From: Terrirubrum sp051646285 | Lineage (GTDB): Bacteria; Pseudomonadota; Alphaproteobacteria; Rhizobiales; Beijerinckiaceae | Length of the DNA stretch: 13,156 nucleotides | Direction of reading: 5' to 3' | NCBI GenBank assembly: GCA_051646285.1 | Contig: JBOFCU010000024.1 | Location: forward strand, 1 to 13,156 | In this document: positions 1 through 6,826 of the stretch, one piece after another | Layout: every line of letters starts with the position of its first letter | How positions within the stretch are numbered: position 1 is the stretch's first letter | Position numbers and translations under genes: made by a program | Notes under the pieces: generated by a model | The model's input: the letters and a program-made list of their open reading frames with translations, nothing else | Database searches by the model: none | What the model was told of the DNA's origin: nothing

Positions 1-1051
1 CTTGCAGAACGCGCAGCATCGCCAGCCCGCCAAGCATCATGATGAATTCCTTCGGTGCAGCCAGCATGAAACGCGTAAAAAGCGGGGCGACAAGCCCGAA
101 CAGCACAGCCAGCATCCCCGTGAAAATGGCGCCTGTATATTGCCGGGGCGTCTCGCCCGATGACACGATCAGTGCATTGGTTGCGCCTGTGAGACAGGAA
201 CTGACGGCACCTGTTGCAGCCGCCAAAAGCGAACCCGCACCACAAGCCAGTGTCACGGCATTCATGGGCGGTTGATGGCCAGCCTGCGTCAGCACAGCAA
301 AGCCCTGCCCGTTTTGAACCACCAGCACTGTAATCGCCAAGGGTATGACAAGTTCAACAAGAGCAGTCAGCGACCATGCTGGCGCAGTCCACTCCGGCAT
401 GGCCAGCGCAAGGCCGCCTAGGCCCGCGCCGGAAAAACGGCCAAGAACAACGCTCGCACATGCACCGATGATCAACGCAGCAATCAACGGCGGGATGCGC
501 CGCCCAAGCTGCGGCATGGCAGATAATGCAACAAAAACAACAATCATGGGACCAGCGATGGCAAAATCACCATGCAGGGCGCGCACAATATCAACGCAGA
601 ACCGCAAAAATACGCCTGCGACCATACCCATGACGATTGGCATGGGCACCATCTCCATGACGCGCTTCACCCAGCCAGACGCACCAAGAACAAAGATCAG
701 CAGCCCGGTTACATAAAATGCGCCAATAACTTCCGCAAAGCTTAAATGCGCCAGCGCTGGGCCAACCAGTACCGTGCCGGGAATGGTCCAGAAAAAACAC
801 AAGGGCGTGCGATAGCGCCAAGACAGAAGAATTGTCATCAGCCCGTTAATCAGAAACACGCCGAAAATCCACGAAATAAGTTGGGCTTCTGTGAGATTGC
901 CGCGTGTGCCAACACTCAGAATAATCGCGACAGGCCCTGTGGCCGCGAAGATAAAACCCATGAAGCCATTGGCAGCGTAGAGTGCGCCGAAATCCGCAAG
1001 AAAAGACCGCCACCCTGCAGGGGCATGGGCGGGACGTTCAACAACCGGCAT
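1..1051 (-). CDS. benE: BenE-family benzoate/aromatic acid:H+ symporter (partial, C-terminus beyond window)
   Basis: The minus strand reads an uninterrupted, strongly hydrophobic protein from an ATG at 1051 to the left edge: 350 residues, against about 390-400 for complete BenE proteins, so only the last helices are missing. It starts MPVVERPAHAPAGW and contains stretches typical of BenE/YdcO: an IPGTVLVGPAL-like loop, then AEVIGAFYVTGLLIF and a VPMPIVMGMVAGVFLRF helix. The family is an inner-membrane aromatic-acid/proton symporter related to the sulfate permease/uracil permease fold. An in-frame TAA two codons upstream makes 1051 the only reasonable start; the Shine-Dalgarno match is poor. 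It is divergent from the Mo hydroxylase/sox block, with 171 bases between the start codons, which suggests (inference) that it may import that block's aromatic substrate. The family is clear; benzoate as the actual substrate is not shown. Confidence 0.9.
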   Translation of the reverse strand, partial: MPVVERPAHAPAGWRSFLADFGALYAANGFMGFIFAATGPVAIILSVGTRGNLTEAQLISWIFGVFLINGLMTILLSWRYRTPLCFFWTIPGTVLVGPALAHLSFAEVIGAFYVTGLLIFVLGASGWVKRVMEMVPMPIVMGMVAGVFLRFCVDIVRALHGDFAIAGPMIVVFVALSAMPQLGRRIPPLIAALIIGACASVVLGRFSGAGLGGLALAMPEWTAPAWSLTALVELVIPLAITVLVVQNGQGFAVLTQAGHQPPMNAVTLACGAGSLLAAATGAVSSCLTGATNALIVSSGETPRQYTGAIFTGMLAVLFGLVAPLFTRFMLAAPKEFIMMLGGLAMLRVLQ

Positions 1052-1089
1052 CCGTTAATCACTATGTTGCAGTGCGAAATTATTACCGT

Positions 1090-1118
1090 AGTGTTGCCGC
1101 ACCTTCCCACGCTGTCAA
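1090..1118 (-). promoter_or_regulatory. Candidate promoter for the BenE-family transporter
   Basis: On the minus strand a perfect -35 hexamer TTGACA (1118-1113) is followed after 17 bases by AACACT (1095-1090), a weak -10. Transcription would start about 30 bases before the transporter ATG. The -35 is convincing; the poor -10 keeps confidence low. Confidence 0.3.
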
Positions 1119-1163
1119 ACCTTCCACGCGCGAAAAATTGATGCGTATCGGCGTTTCCCATGG

Positions 1164-1191
1164 GTGACTTCCAGCCACAACGCGCTATGCT
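1164..1191 (+). promoter_or_regulatory. Candidate promoter for the Mo hydroxylase-sox operon
   Basis: GTGACT (1164-1169, four of six matches to TTGACA) and TATGCT (1186-1191, four of six to TATAAT, within an alphaproteobacterial CTATGC-like -10) are separated by 16 bases and lie about 30 bases before the first start codon at 1223. No better sigma-70-like pair was seen in the 171-base gap and no clear operator palindrome was found. The assignment is tentative. Confidence 0.3.
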
Positions 1192-1222
1192 TTCCTCCTG
1201 CATCGCATTTTGGAGTTGCATC

Positions 1223-1672
1223 ATGGCCCGTCTGACGATCAACGGAAGCACGCGCGATATCGACGTTGCCCCTGACACGCCGCTCCTCTGGGCTTTGCGC
1301 GAACAGGCTGGACTGACCGGCACGAAATATGGCTGCGGTATCGCGCAATGCGGCGCTTGCACCGTACATATTGATGGCGAACCGGTGCGCTCATGCGGCA
1401 TCACCGTCGGCTCACTCAAGCCGGACCAGAAAATAATAACGATTGAAGGGCTTTCGCCTGACAGCATGCATCCGGTGCAGAAGGCATGGCTGGACCTGGA
1501 TGTGCCGCAATGCGGCTATTGCCAATCGGGCATGATCATGGCGGCAGCAGCGCTTCTCGCCAAGACGCCAAAGCCGACAGATGCGGATATTGATGCGGCT
1601 ATGACCAACATTTGCCGCTGTGGCACCTACAATCGCGTGCGGGCGGGCATCAAGCTCGCCGCCGGCGTCTGA
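1223..1672 (+). CDS. (2Fe-2S)-binding subunit of a molybdenum hydroxylase, IorA-like
   Basis: This 149-residue protein is the small iron-sulfur subunit of a xanthine-oxidase-family hydroxylase, of the isoquinoline 1-oxidoreductase alpha (IorA) type. The plant-type ferredoxin cluster ligands are C38, C43, C46 and C58 (pattern CGIAQCGAC then C). The second, all-helical [2Fe-2S] domain supplies C97, C100, C131 and C133 (QCGYCQSGM and NICRCGTY). The ATG at 1223 has a GGAG 7 bases upstream; a longer in-frame opening at 1160 has no such site and adds residues unlike the family, so it was rejected. There is no signal peptide, as expected for a subunit that is carried across the membrane folded with its Tat-tagged partner just downstream (15-base gap). 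Electrons pass from Mo through both clusters to an outside acceptor; no FAD subunit is present. The true substrate is unknown. Confidence 0.93.
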   Translation: MARLTINGSTRDIDVAPDTPLLWALREQAGLTGTKYGCGIAQCGACTVHIDGEPVRSCGITVGSLKPDQKIITIEGLSPDSMHPVQKAWLDLDVPQCGYCQSGMIMAAAALLAKTPKPTDADIDAAMTNICRCGTYNRVRAGIKLAAGV

Positions 1673-1687
1673 ACCGGAGCAACAGTG

Positions 1688-3853
1688 ATGACACACCGTC
1701 TCGATATTTCGCGCCGCAATTTTTTGAAGACTTCAGCGGCGGCTGCCGGCAGTTTTACGCTGGCTTTCACCATTCCCGCTGAAGGGGCAGCGCAGGGTGC
1801 CACGCCGGAAGTCAACGCCTGGGTAGTTGTCAAAAGCGATGACACCGTGATCATCCGCATCGCCCGGTCAGAAATGGGGCAAGGCACATTAACCGGCCTC
1901 GCACAGCTTGTAGCCGAGGAACTGGGCTGTGATTGGTCCAGGGTGACGTGGGAATATCCGACACCAGGCCAGAATGTTGCGCGTAACCGCGTCTGGAAGA
2001 ATTTTTCCACCGGCGGCAGCCGGGGTATTCGCGAGAGCGAACAGTATGTGCGCGAAGGTGGGGCCGCAGCGCGCATGATGCTGGTGCAGGCCGCAGCCAA
2101 TGGCTGGAATGTGCCTGCGGCAGAATGCAAGGTTGAGAATGGCATCATCAGTCATTCTTCAGGCCGCAGCACAACATTTGGCAAGGTTGCAGAGGCGGCC
2201 GCAAAAATTGAGCCGCCGAAGCAGATCACGCTTAAAAATCCGAAGGATTGGAAAATTGCCGGCAAGCCGCTGAAGCGGCTTGATACCGCCGACAAGCTGA
2301 ATGGAAAGCAGATTTATGGTGCTGACCTGCGTTTGCCGGGTATGCTCAATGCGGCCATCAAGGATTGCCCTGTGTTTGGCGGCAAGCTCGTCAGCTTTGA
2401 TGCTGCGAAAATCGAAACAATGCCCGGCGTCAAAAAAGTGCTGCGTGTGAATGAAAGCACAGTTGCGGTGGTGGCAGAAACCTGGTGGCAGGCCAAATCG
2501 GCACTCGATGCCTTGCCAATCGTCTGGGACGAGGGCCCGAACGCAAAAGTCTCGAGCGAAACAATCGCAGCCGCGTTGAAAGAAGGCCTTGAGGCTGAAC
2601 AGGCTTATGAAGGCAACAAACAGGGCGATATAAAAGCGGCCCTGGCTGGCGCTGTCAAAAAGGTCGAGGCGACCTACAGCTATCCTTTCCAGAACCATGC
2701 CTGCATGGAGCCGATGAATGCGACGGCACTATGGACGGCGGATAAATGCGAGGTCTGGTGCCCCACGCAAAATGGTGAAGCCGCCTTTGCTGCAACAGTC
2801 GCGGCATCCGGGCATCCGGCATCCAAATGTGATGTTTACAAAGTGCATCTGGGTGGTGGGTTTGGCCGCCGCGGGCGTTCTGACTATGTGACGCAGGCCG
2901 TCGCAATCGCAAAGCAAATGCCAGGCATTCCGGTCAAGCTGCTTTGGAGCCGCGAAGAAGATATGCTGCACGGCACCTATCACCCCATCACAATGGCTAA
3001 AATGGTCGGCGGACTGGATAAGGATGGCAATCTTGTCGGGTTGCATATGCGCATATCCGGCCAGTCCATTCTGTCTGGTGTGAATCCGCAGGCACTGCAG
3101 AACGGCCGTGACCCTGTCGTGTTTCAGGGGTTGGGGCCAGCGGGGCCTGAAGGCCATCTCGGCTACAGCATTCCCAATATTCTGGTCGATCATGCCATGC
3201 GCAACCCGCATGTGCCGCCGGGTTTTTGGCGTGGCGTGAATTTGAATCAGAATGCGATTTACATGGAATGTTTCATGGACGAACTCGCCCATGCTGCTGG
3301 CGTAGATCCGCTCGAATTTCGCCGCCGCCTGATGAAGGACAAGCCAAGGCATCTGGCCGGGCTTGAGGCGGTGGCCAAAGGCATTGGCTGGGGCAAGCAA
3401 GGCGAAAATGGAATCTTTAAGGGACTGGCACAAATTATGGGTTTCGGCAGCTATGTTGCTGCTGCTGCCGAGGTGTCAGTCAGTGCGTCAGGTTCCATTA
3501 AAGTGCATCGCATCGTTGCGGCAACAAATCCTGGCCATGTCGTGAACCCTCAACAGGTTGCGGCCCAGGTGGAAGGTTCATTTGTTTACGGGCTGTCCGC
3601 TGCACTGCATCAGGAGTGCACCGTAAAAAATGGCCGGATTGTCGAGGAGAATTTTGACACCTATCCGGCTATGCGCATGGATGAAATGCCGAAGGTGGAA
3701 AGCATTCTGATGCCATCCGGTGATTTCTGGGGCGGTGTTGGAGAGCCAACAATTGCCGTTGCAGCCCCAGCCGTGCTGAATGCCATTTTTGCAGCCACAG
3801 GAAAGCGCGTCCGCGATCTGCCAATGAAAAATGCGGACTTGCGGCGGGCTTGA
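1688..3853 (+). CDS. Molybdopterin-binding catalytic subunit of a periplasmic Mo hydroxylase, IorB-like
   Basis: A 721-residue large subunit of the xanthine dehydrogenase family, closest in style to isoquinoline 1-oxidoreductase beta (IorB). Visible features: a Tat signal SRRNFLK at residues 8-14 followed by an Ala-rich hydrophobic stretch to about residue 36; the cofactor-binding GGGFGRRG at 389-396, followed by an IorB-typical DYVTQAVAIAKQMPG stretch; and GVGE at 683-686, whose Glu686 matches the catalytic base of the family. Length is normal. ATG at 1688 has GGAG 8 bases upstream; a GTG immediately before it (1685) is less likely. The family hydroxylates N-heterocycles or aldehydes using water and an external electron acceptor. 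IorB-type enzymes lack the FAD subunit and usually feed c-type cytochromes, so the cytochrome genes starting 8 bases downstream are obvious partners (inference). No XdhC-type maturation gene is in the window. The substrate cannot be told from sequence. Confidence 0.93.
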   Translation: MTHRLDISRRNFLKTSAAAAGSFTLAFTIPAEGAAQGATPEVNAWVVVKSDDTVIIRIARSEMGQGTLTGLAQLVAEELGCDWSRVTWEYPTPGQNVARNRVWKNFSTGGSRGIRESEQYVREGGAAARMMLVQAAANGWNVPAAECKVENGIISHSSGRSTTFGKVAEAAAKIEPPKQITLKNPKDWKIAGKPLKRLDTADKLNGKQIYGADLRLPGMLNAAIKDCPVFGGKLVSFDAAKIETMPGVKKVLRVNESTVAVVAETWWQAKSALDALPIVWDEGPNAKVSSETIAAALKEGLEAEQAYEGNKQGDIKAALAGAVKKVEATYSYPFQNHACMEPMNATALWTADKCEVWCPTQNGEAAFAATVAASGHPASKCDVYKVHLGGGFGRRGRSDYVTQAVAIAKQMPGIPVKLLWSREEDMLHGTYHPITMAKMVGGLDKDGNLVGLHMRISGQSILSGVNPQALQNGRDPVVFQGLGPAGPEGHLGYSIPNILVDHAMRNPHVPPGFWRGVNLNQNAIYMECFMDELAHAAGVDPLEFRRRLMKDKPRHLAGLEAVAKGIGWGKQGENGIFKGLAQIMGFGSYVAAAAEVSVSASGSIKVHRIVAATNPGHVVNPQQVAAQVEGSFVYGLSAALHQECTVKNGRIVEENFDTYPAMRMDEMPKVESILMPSGDFWGGVGEPTIAVAAPAVLNAIFAATGKRVRDLPMKNADLRRA

Positions 3854-3861
3854 AGGCTGGC

Positions 3862-4329
3862 ATGGCACGGCCTATGGCAAGATCATGCAATCAGATCGCA
3901 ATTGTTATTTGCGCACTGATGGGTGCTTCGCAGGCTAACGCCAAAGCTGAGACAGTGCAGTGGCAGCGAAAGGGCAATGGCATGACAGCCTCGCTGACCG
4001 GCGAGCCGGGCGATGCTGCGCGCGGGCGGATCATCGTGGCGGACCGGCGCAAGGGCTTGTGCCTGCTCTGCCATTCCGGGCCATTTCCGGAAGAACGGTT
4101 TCAAGGAACACTGGCACCATCACTGAGCGGTGTCGGCACACGCATGAGTGCAGCGGAAATCCGCTTGCGGCTTGTAGACAGCCGCATGATAAATCCGGCG
4201 ACCATCATGCCGGCTTATTTTTCGACACAAAATCTTGTGCAAGTTGCCAACAATTTTCGTGACCGCACCATTCTCAGCGCCAGTGAGATTGAAGATGTTA
4301 TCGCCTTCCTCCTGACATTAAAGGAGTGA
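3862..4329 (+). CDS. soxX: SoxX, monohaem c-type cytochrome of the sulfur-oxidation (Sox) system
   Basis: This 155-residue protein has an N-terminal signal peptide (hydrophobic core about residues 11-23, likely cleavage near ASQANAKA), then GDAARGRIIVADRRKG leading into one haem-c motif CLLCH at 67-71. Next come LAPSLSGVGTRMS and NPATIMPAYF, where Met116 is the expected distal haem ligand, and it ends in IEDVIAFLLTLKE. This arrangement is diagnostic of SoxX. SoxX pairs with SoxA to form the SoxAX cytochrome that oxidatively attaches thiosulfate to SoxY. The ATG at 3862 has GAAGG 5 bases upstream; an in-frame TTG at 3850 overlaps the IorB stop and a second ATG lies at 3874. The gene begins 8 bases after iorB-like ends, so the two are surely co-transcribed. 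An added role as electron acceptor for the Mo hydroxylase is inference. Confidence 0.93.
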   Translation: MARPMARSCNQIAIVICALMGASQANAKAETVQWQRKGNGMTASLTGEPGDAARGRIIVADRRKGLCLLCHSGPFPEERFQGTLAPSLSGVGTRMSAAEIRLRLVDSRMINPATIMPAYFSTQNLVQVANNFRDRTILSASEIEDVIAFLLTLKE

Positions 4330-4337
4330 CACTACGC

Positions 4338-4799
4338 ATGACGAACAATTCAAGAACAGATAATAGTTTCACGCGTCGCGGATTGATTGCGACATCAGCC
4401 GCCCTGGCTGTTATTCCCCATGCCATGGCCGAAACGGCTGATATGGAACAGGCGATCCGTACCTTCACCGGCGGCAAGATGCCGTTTGCAGGATCGATTG
4501 TTCTGGATGTTGCGCCATTGGTCGAAAATGGCAATTCCGTCTCTGTCAGCGTCACAGTCGATCATCCAATGCAGCCTGATAATTTTGTTGAGACAATTGC
4601 CATCTTCAATGAAAAAAATCCGCAGCCCCGCGTAGCTGAATTTCATCTCACACCACGCTCTGGCCGGGCATGGGTCGCAACCCGCATGCGCCTGGCCACA
4701 ACACAGCATTTGACCGCTGTTGCAAAACTGAGTGATGGACGCTTTCTGTTCGACCGCAAGGAAGTGATTGTCACCATTGCAGCCTGCACTGAAGAATAA
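4338..4799 (+). CDS. soxY: SoxY-like sulfur carrier subunit with altered C-terminal arm
   Basis: A 153-residue periplasmic carrier protein. Residues 13-14 are a twin-arginine pair (FTRRGLIATSAALAV) with likely cleavage after AMA31, as in exported SoxY. The mature part has the SoxY fold signature: FTGGKMPFAGSIVLDVAPLVENGNSV, VDHPM, and a late KLSDGRFLFDRKEVIVTI strand. In canonical SoxY the chain ends GGCGG and the cysteine carries the sulfur substrate; here it ends IAACTEE, with the single Cys150 kept but all flanking glycines lost and two acidic residues at the end. The stop codon TAA is clear and no frameshift is evident. An AAGGAG lies at 4321-4326, 11 bases before the chosen ATG; the in-frame GTG at 4326 overlaps that site and is unlikely. 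It forms a heterodimer with SoxZ, encoded 14 bases downstream. Confidence 0.88.
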   Translation: MTNNSRTDNSFTRRGLIATSAALAVIPHAMAETADMEQAIRTFTGGKMPFAGSIVLDVAPLVENGNSVSVSVTVDHPMQPDNFVETIAIFNEKNPQPRVAEFHLTPRSGRAWVATRMRLATTQHLTAVAKLSDGRFLFDRKEVIVTIAACTEE

Positions 4800-4813
4800 G
4801 CGAGGATATGGCA

Positions 4814-5137
4814 ATGGCAAATGCCCTGCTTGACATTCCAAAGTCAGCCAAAAAAGGCGAAATATTCACAATAAAAATTGTTTTGTCACACATCATGGAA
4901 ACTGGCTATCGCCGTGATATTTCTGGCAAAGCAATACCCCGCAATATTGTAACCGCTTTGCAATGTACTTACGACAATGCGGTCATTCTCAAAGCTGATC
5001 TGACGCAGGCGATTGCCGCCAATCCGTATTTTGGATTTACCGCCACGGCAACACGATCAGGTCCGGTCGCGTTTTCCTGGCGAGACGATGAAGGGCAGAC
5101 CTACACACAGGAAGTTATCCTTCAGGTGGTCGATTGA
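4814..5137 (+). CDS. soxZ: SoxZ, partner subunit of the SoxYZ carrier
   Basis: A 107-residue immunoglobulin-like protein without signal peptide, as usual for SoxZ, which is exported bound to Tat-tagged SoxY. Family hallmarks are KKGEIFTIKIVLSHIMETGYRRD near the start, AIPRNIV, KADLTQAIAANPYFGF and the closing VAFSWRDDEGQTYTQE strand pair. Length is normal. The ATG at 4814 has GAGGA 7 bases upstream; another ATG at 4808 is only one base from that site and would add two residues. Base composition is low for this window: I count about 47% GC over 4861-5100. Its stop overlaps the proposed soxA start by 3 bases, so translation is probably coupled. Confidence 0.92.
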   Translation: MANALLDIPKSAKKGEIFTIKIVLSHIMETGYRRDISGKAIPRNIVTALQCTYDNAVILKADLTQAIAANPYFGFTATATRSGPVAFSWRDDEGQTYTQEVILQVVD

Positions 5138-5937
5138 GACCATTCGTCAAATTTTTGCTGATGAAGTGTCTGCCCCAGCTTGTGCTTCTTATCATGAGCG
5201 CGCCGCAATGGCTCAATGCTGAAGAAATCCCTGCCGCACAACGGCAATCTGGCTATGAGATCATGACTGGCGACACCCGCGCCATGCAGGACAATGATCG
5301 CGCCAACCCCGCGATGCTGTGGGCAGCAGAAGGCGAGCGGCTGTGGGCCACACCGGCAGGAAACAACGCGCGCGCCTGCTCATCATGCCATGGTGATGCC
5401 AAAGAAACGATGCGCGGCATTGCAGCGCGTTACCCTGCTTTTGATGAAAAAACAAATGCGCCCATTGATTTGCAAAACCGCATACGCGCATGCCAGACCA
5501 ACAATCAGCAGATACAGCCCGCGCCTTATGAATCACGCACGCTGCTGGCATTGACGATATGGATATCAACGCAATCGCGCAGCATGCCAATTACGCCGGA
5601 TCGCGACCCGCGGCTTGCACCATTCTCAGAGCGGGGCAAAGAATTGTTTACTCAACGTTCCGGGCAGCTCAATTTTTCCTGTCAGAATTGTCATGATGAC
5701 AATTGGGGCAAAAAACTTGGTGCCAGCACCATCCCCCAAGCCCACCCGACAGGCTATCCCATTTATCGTCTGGAATGGCAGGGCGCAGGCTCGCTCCAAC
5801 GCCGCCTGCGCAATTGTATGACTGGCGTGCGTGCCGAACCCTATGCATATGGCGCGCCAGAAATGATTGCACTCGAACTCTACCTGATGCAGCGCGCCAC
5901 TGGCATGAGACTTGAAACACCAGCGGTACGGCCCTGA
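5134..5937 (+). CDS. soxA: SoxA, dihaem c-type cytochrome of SoxAX
   Basis: A 267-residue (from TTG) exported dihaem cytochrome. It has an N-terminal signal with likely cleavage at LNA29/EE, haem motifs CSSCH (82-86) and CQNCH (183-187), Cys120 in RIRACQ (expected axial ligand of the first haem), and Cys228 in RLRNCMTGVRAEP, matching the active-site cysteine that is modified to a persulfide and ligates the second haem in known SoxA. All key residues of the dihaem class are present, so it should be functional with SoxX. The start is uncertain: TTG at 5134 overlaps the soxZ stop and has AGGTGG 4 bases upstream, while ATG at 5161 gives a cleaner 20-residue signal peptide but has no ribosome-binding site. 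SoxA closes the operon; the usual next gene, soxB, is missing and an oppositely oriented SDR follows after 28 bases. Confidence 0.93.
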   Translation: MRPFVKFLLMKCLPQLVLLIMSAPQWLNAEEIPAAQRQSGYEIMTGDTRAMQDNDRANPAMLWAAEGERLWATPAGNNARACSSCHGDAKETMRGIAARYPAFDEKTNAPIDLQNRIRACQTNNQQIQPAPYESRTLLALTIWISTQSRSMPITPDRDPRLAPFSERGKELFTQRSGQLNFSCQNCHDDNWGKKLGASTIPQAHPTGYPIYRLEWQGAGSLQRRLRNCMTGVRAEPYAYGAPEMIALELYLMQRATGMRLETPAVRP

Positions 5938-5965
5938 TCAAAAAACTGCGATCAGACCATGCGCA

Positions 5966-6721
5966 TCAATAGACGGCGCGCCCGCCGGAAATATCGAAAA
6001 CACCGCCTGTCGTGAACGACAATTCTTCGCTCGCAAGCCACGCGATCATCGCTGCAATTTCTTCCACTTCAACAAAGCGGTTCATGGGAATTTTCGACAG
6101 CATGAATTGGATGAAATCAGGTGCCATCTGGTCAAAAATATCGGTCCTGGCAGCCGCTGGCGTAATGCAATTCACAAGAATGTTCGACGTCGCCAACTCT
6201 TTGCCAAGTGACTTGGTCAACCCGATCAAACCTGCTTTCGATGCCGAATAATGCGACGCTTTCGGATTGCCTTCCTTGCCCGCGATCGAGGCAATATTCA
6301 CGATCCGCCCATAGCCATTTTTCAGCATTTCTGGCACAATGGCATGGCACACCAGAAATGGCGCGATCAGATTGACCTCGACCACCTTGCGCCACACTTT
6401 CGGGTCCAACTTCCAGAGCAGATCATTCCCGCCTGTAATACCGGCATTGTTGACAAGAATATCAATTTTGCCATGACGCTCAACTGCACGCGCTGTTGCC
6501 GTGGCAACGCTCGCCTCATCGGTCAACTCAACACCATCTGTTGAAACTGTGCCGAGAGGTGCCAGAGATTGCACCGCCGTCGCCAACGCATCACGATCCA
6601 GATCCCACAACACAACGGCTTTGGCACCCGATTTCAAAATCCGTGCAGCTGCGGCAAAACCAATGCCGCGCGCGCCACCGGTGATGACTGCGACACGCCC
6701 CGCCAAATCAATTTTATTCAT
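5966..6721 (-). CDS. Short-chain dehydrogenase/reductase (SDR), NAD-dependent type
   Basis: A full-length 251-residue classical SDR. It shows the nucleotide-binding TGGARGIG (14-21), Asp40 at the end of the second strand (favouring NAD over NADP), NNAG (91-94), and the catalytic set Asn117, Ser145, Tyr158 and Lys162 (YSASK). The C-terminus TTGGVFDISGGRAVY is typical. The ATG at 6721 is preceded by a purine-rich GGGGGCAGGG. It is the last of four minus-strand genes and converges with soxA. With a sugar-acid dehydratase and a NagB-like protein upstream, a sugar or deoxy-sugar-acid dehydrogenase role is plausible (inference). FabG-like or other alcohol dehydrogenase activities cannot be excluded from sequence. 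Confidence 0.92.
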   Translation of the reverse strand: MNKIDLAGRVAVITGGARGIGFAAAARILKSGAKAVVLWDLDRDALATAVQSLAPLGTVSTDGVELTDEASVATATARAVERHGKIDILVNNAGITGGNDLLWKLDPKVWRKVVEVNLIAPFLVCHAIVPEMLKNGYGRIVNIASIAGKEGNPKASHYSASKAGLIGLTKSLGKELATSNILVNCITPAAARTDIFDQMAPDFIQFMLSKIPMNRFVEVEEIAAMIAWLASEELSFTTGGVFDISGGRAVY

Positions 6722-6749
6722 ACCCTGCCCCCGTTATTGCTGCATGAGG

Positions 6750-6780
6750 AAGCTATTATGCTTGGGCAGATTTGCCAAGC
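6750..6780 (-). promoter_or_regulatory. Inverted repeat and candidate promoter/operator upstream of the SDR gene
   Basis: In the 105-base gap between the NagB-like gene and the SDR, positions 6760-6780 form an 8-bp inverted repeat (GCTTGG-CA pairing with TG-CCAAGC) with one bulged G and a 4-base loop. On the minus strand the repeat contains TTGGCA (6778-6773), followed after 17 bases by TAGCTT (6755-6750), a weak -35/-10 pair. No T-run follows the stem, so it is not a typical terminator. It could be an operator over a promoter giving the SDR its own control. Confidence 0.3.
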
Positions 6781-6826
6781 GGCACTGGTGCCCGTCACAT
6801 GTGTGGCGATACCCGCACAGCATTTT

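Noticed and set aside
345..716. Plus-strand open frame over the left-edge region.
   Set aside because: It is antisense to the BenE-family transporter, whose reading frame is hydrophobic and matches the family throughout.
1160..1222. Upstream in-frame extension of the IorA-like protein.
   Set aside because: It would add 21 residues not typical of IorA, lacks a ribosome-binding site, and the ATG at 1223 has GGAG at good spacing.
916..1467. Minus-strand open frame spanning the divergent promoter region.
   Set aside because: It overlaps the start of the BenE-type gene in another frame and the IorA-like gene in antisense, and its translation has no recognisable domain.
2729..3433. Minus-strand open frame of 234 codons.
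   Set aside because: It lies inside the IorB-like gene, which carries the conserved GGGFGRRG motif in the other strand; the antisense product is not family-like.
5934..5955. Inverted repeat CTGATC ... GATCAG at the soxA/SDR convergent junction, possible bidirectional terminator.
   Set aside because: The stem is only 6 bp with a 10-base loop, overlaps the soxA stop, and has no T-run after either arm; the T-run lies in the loop.
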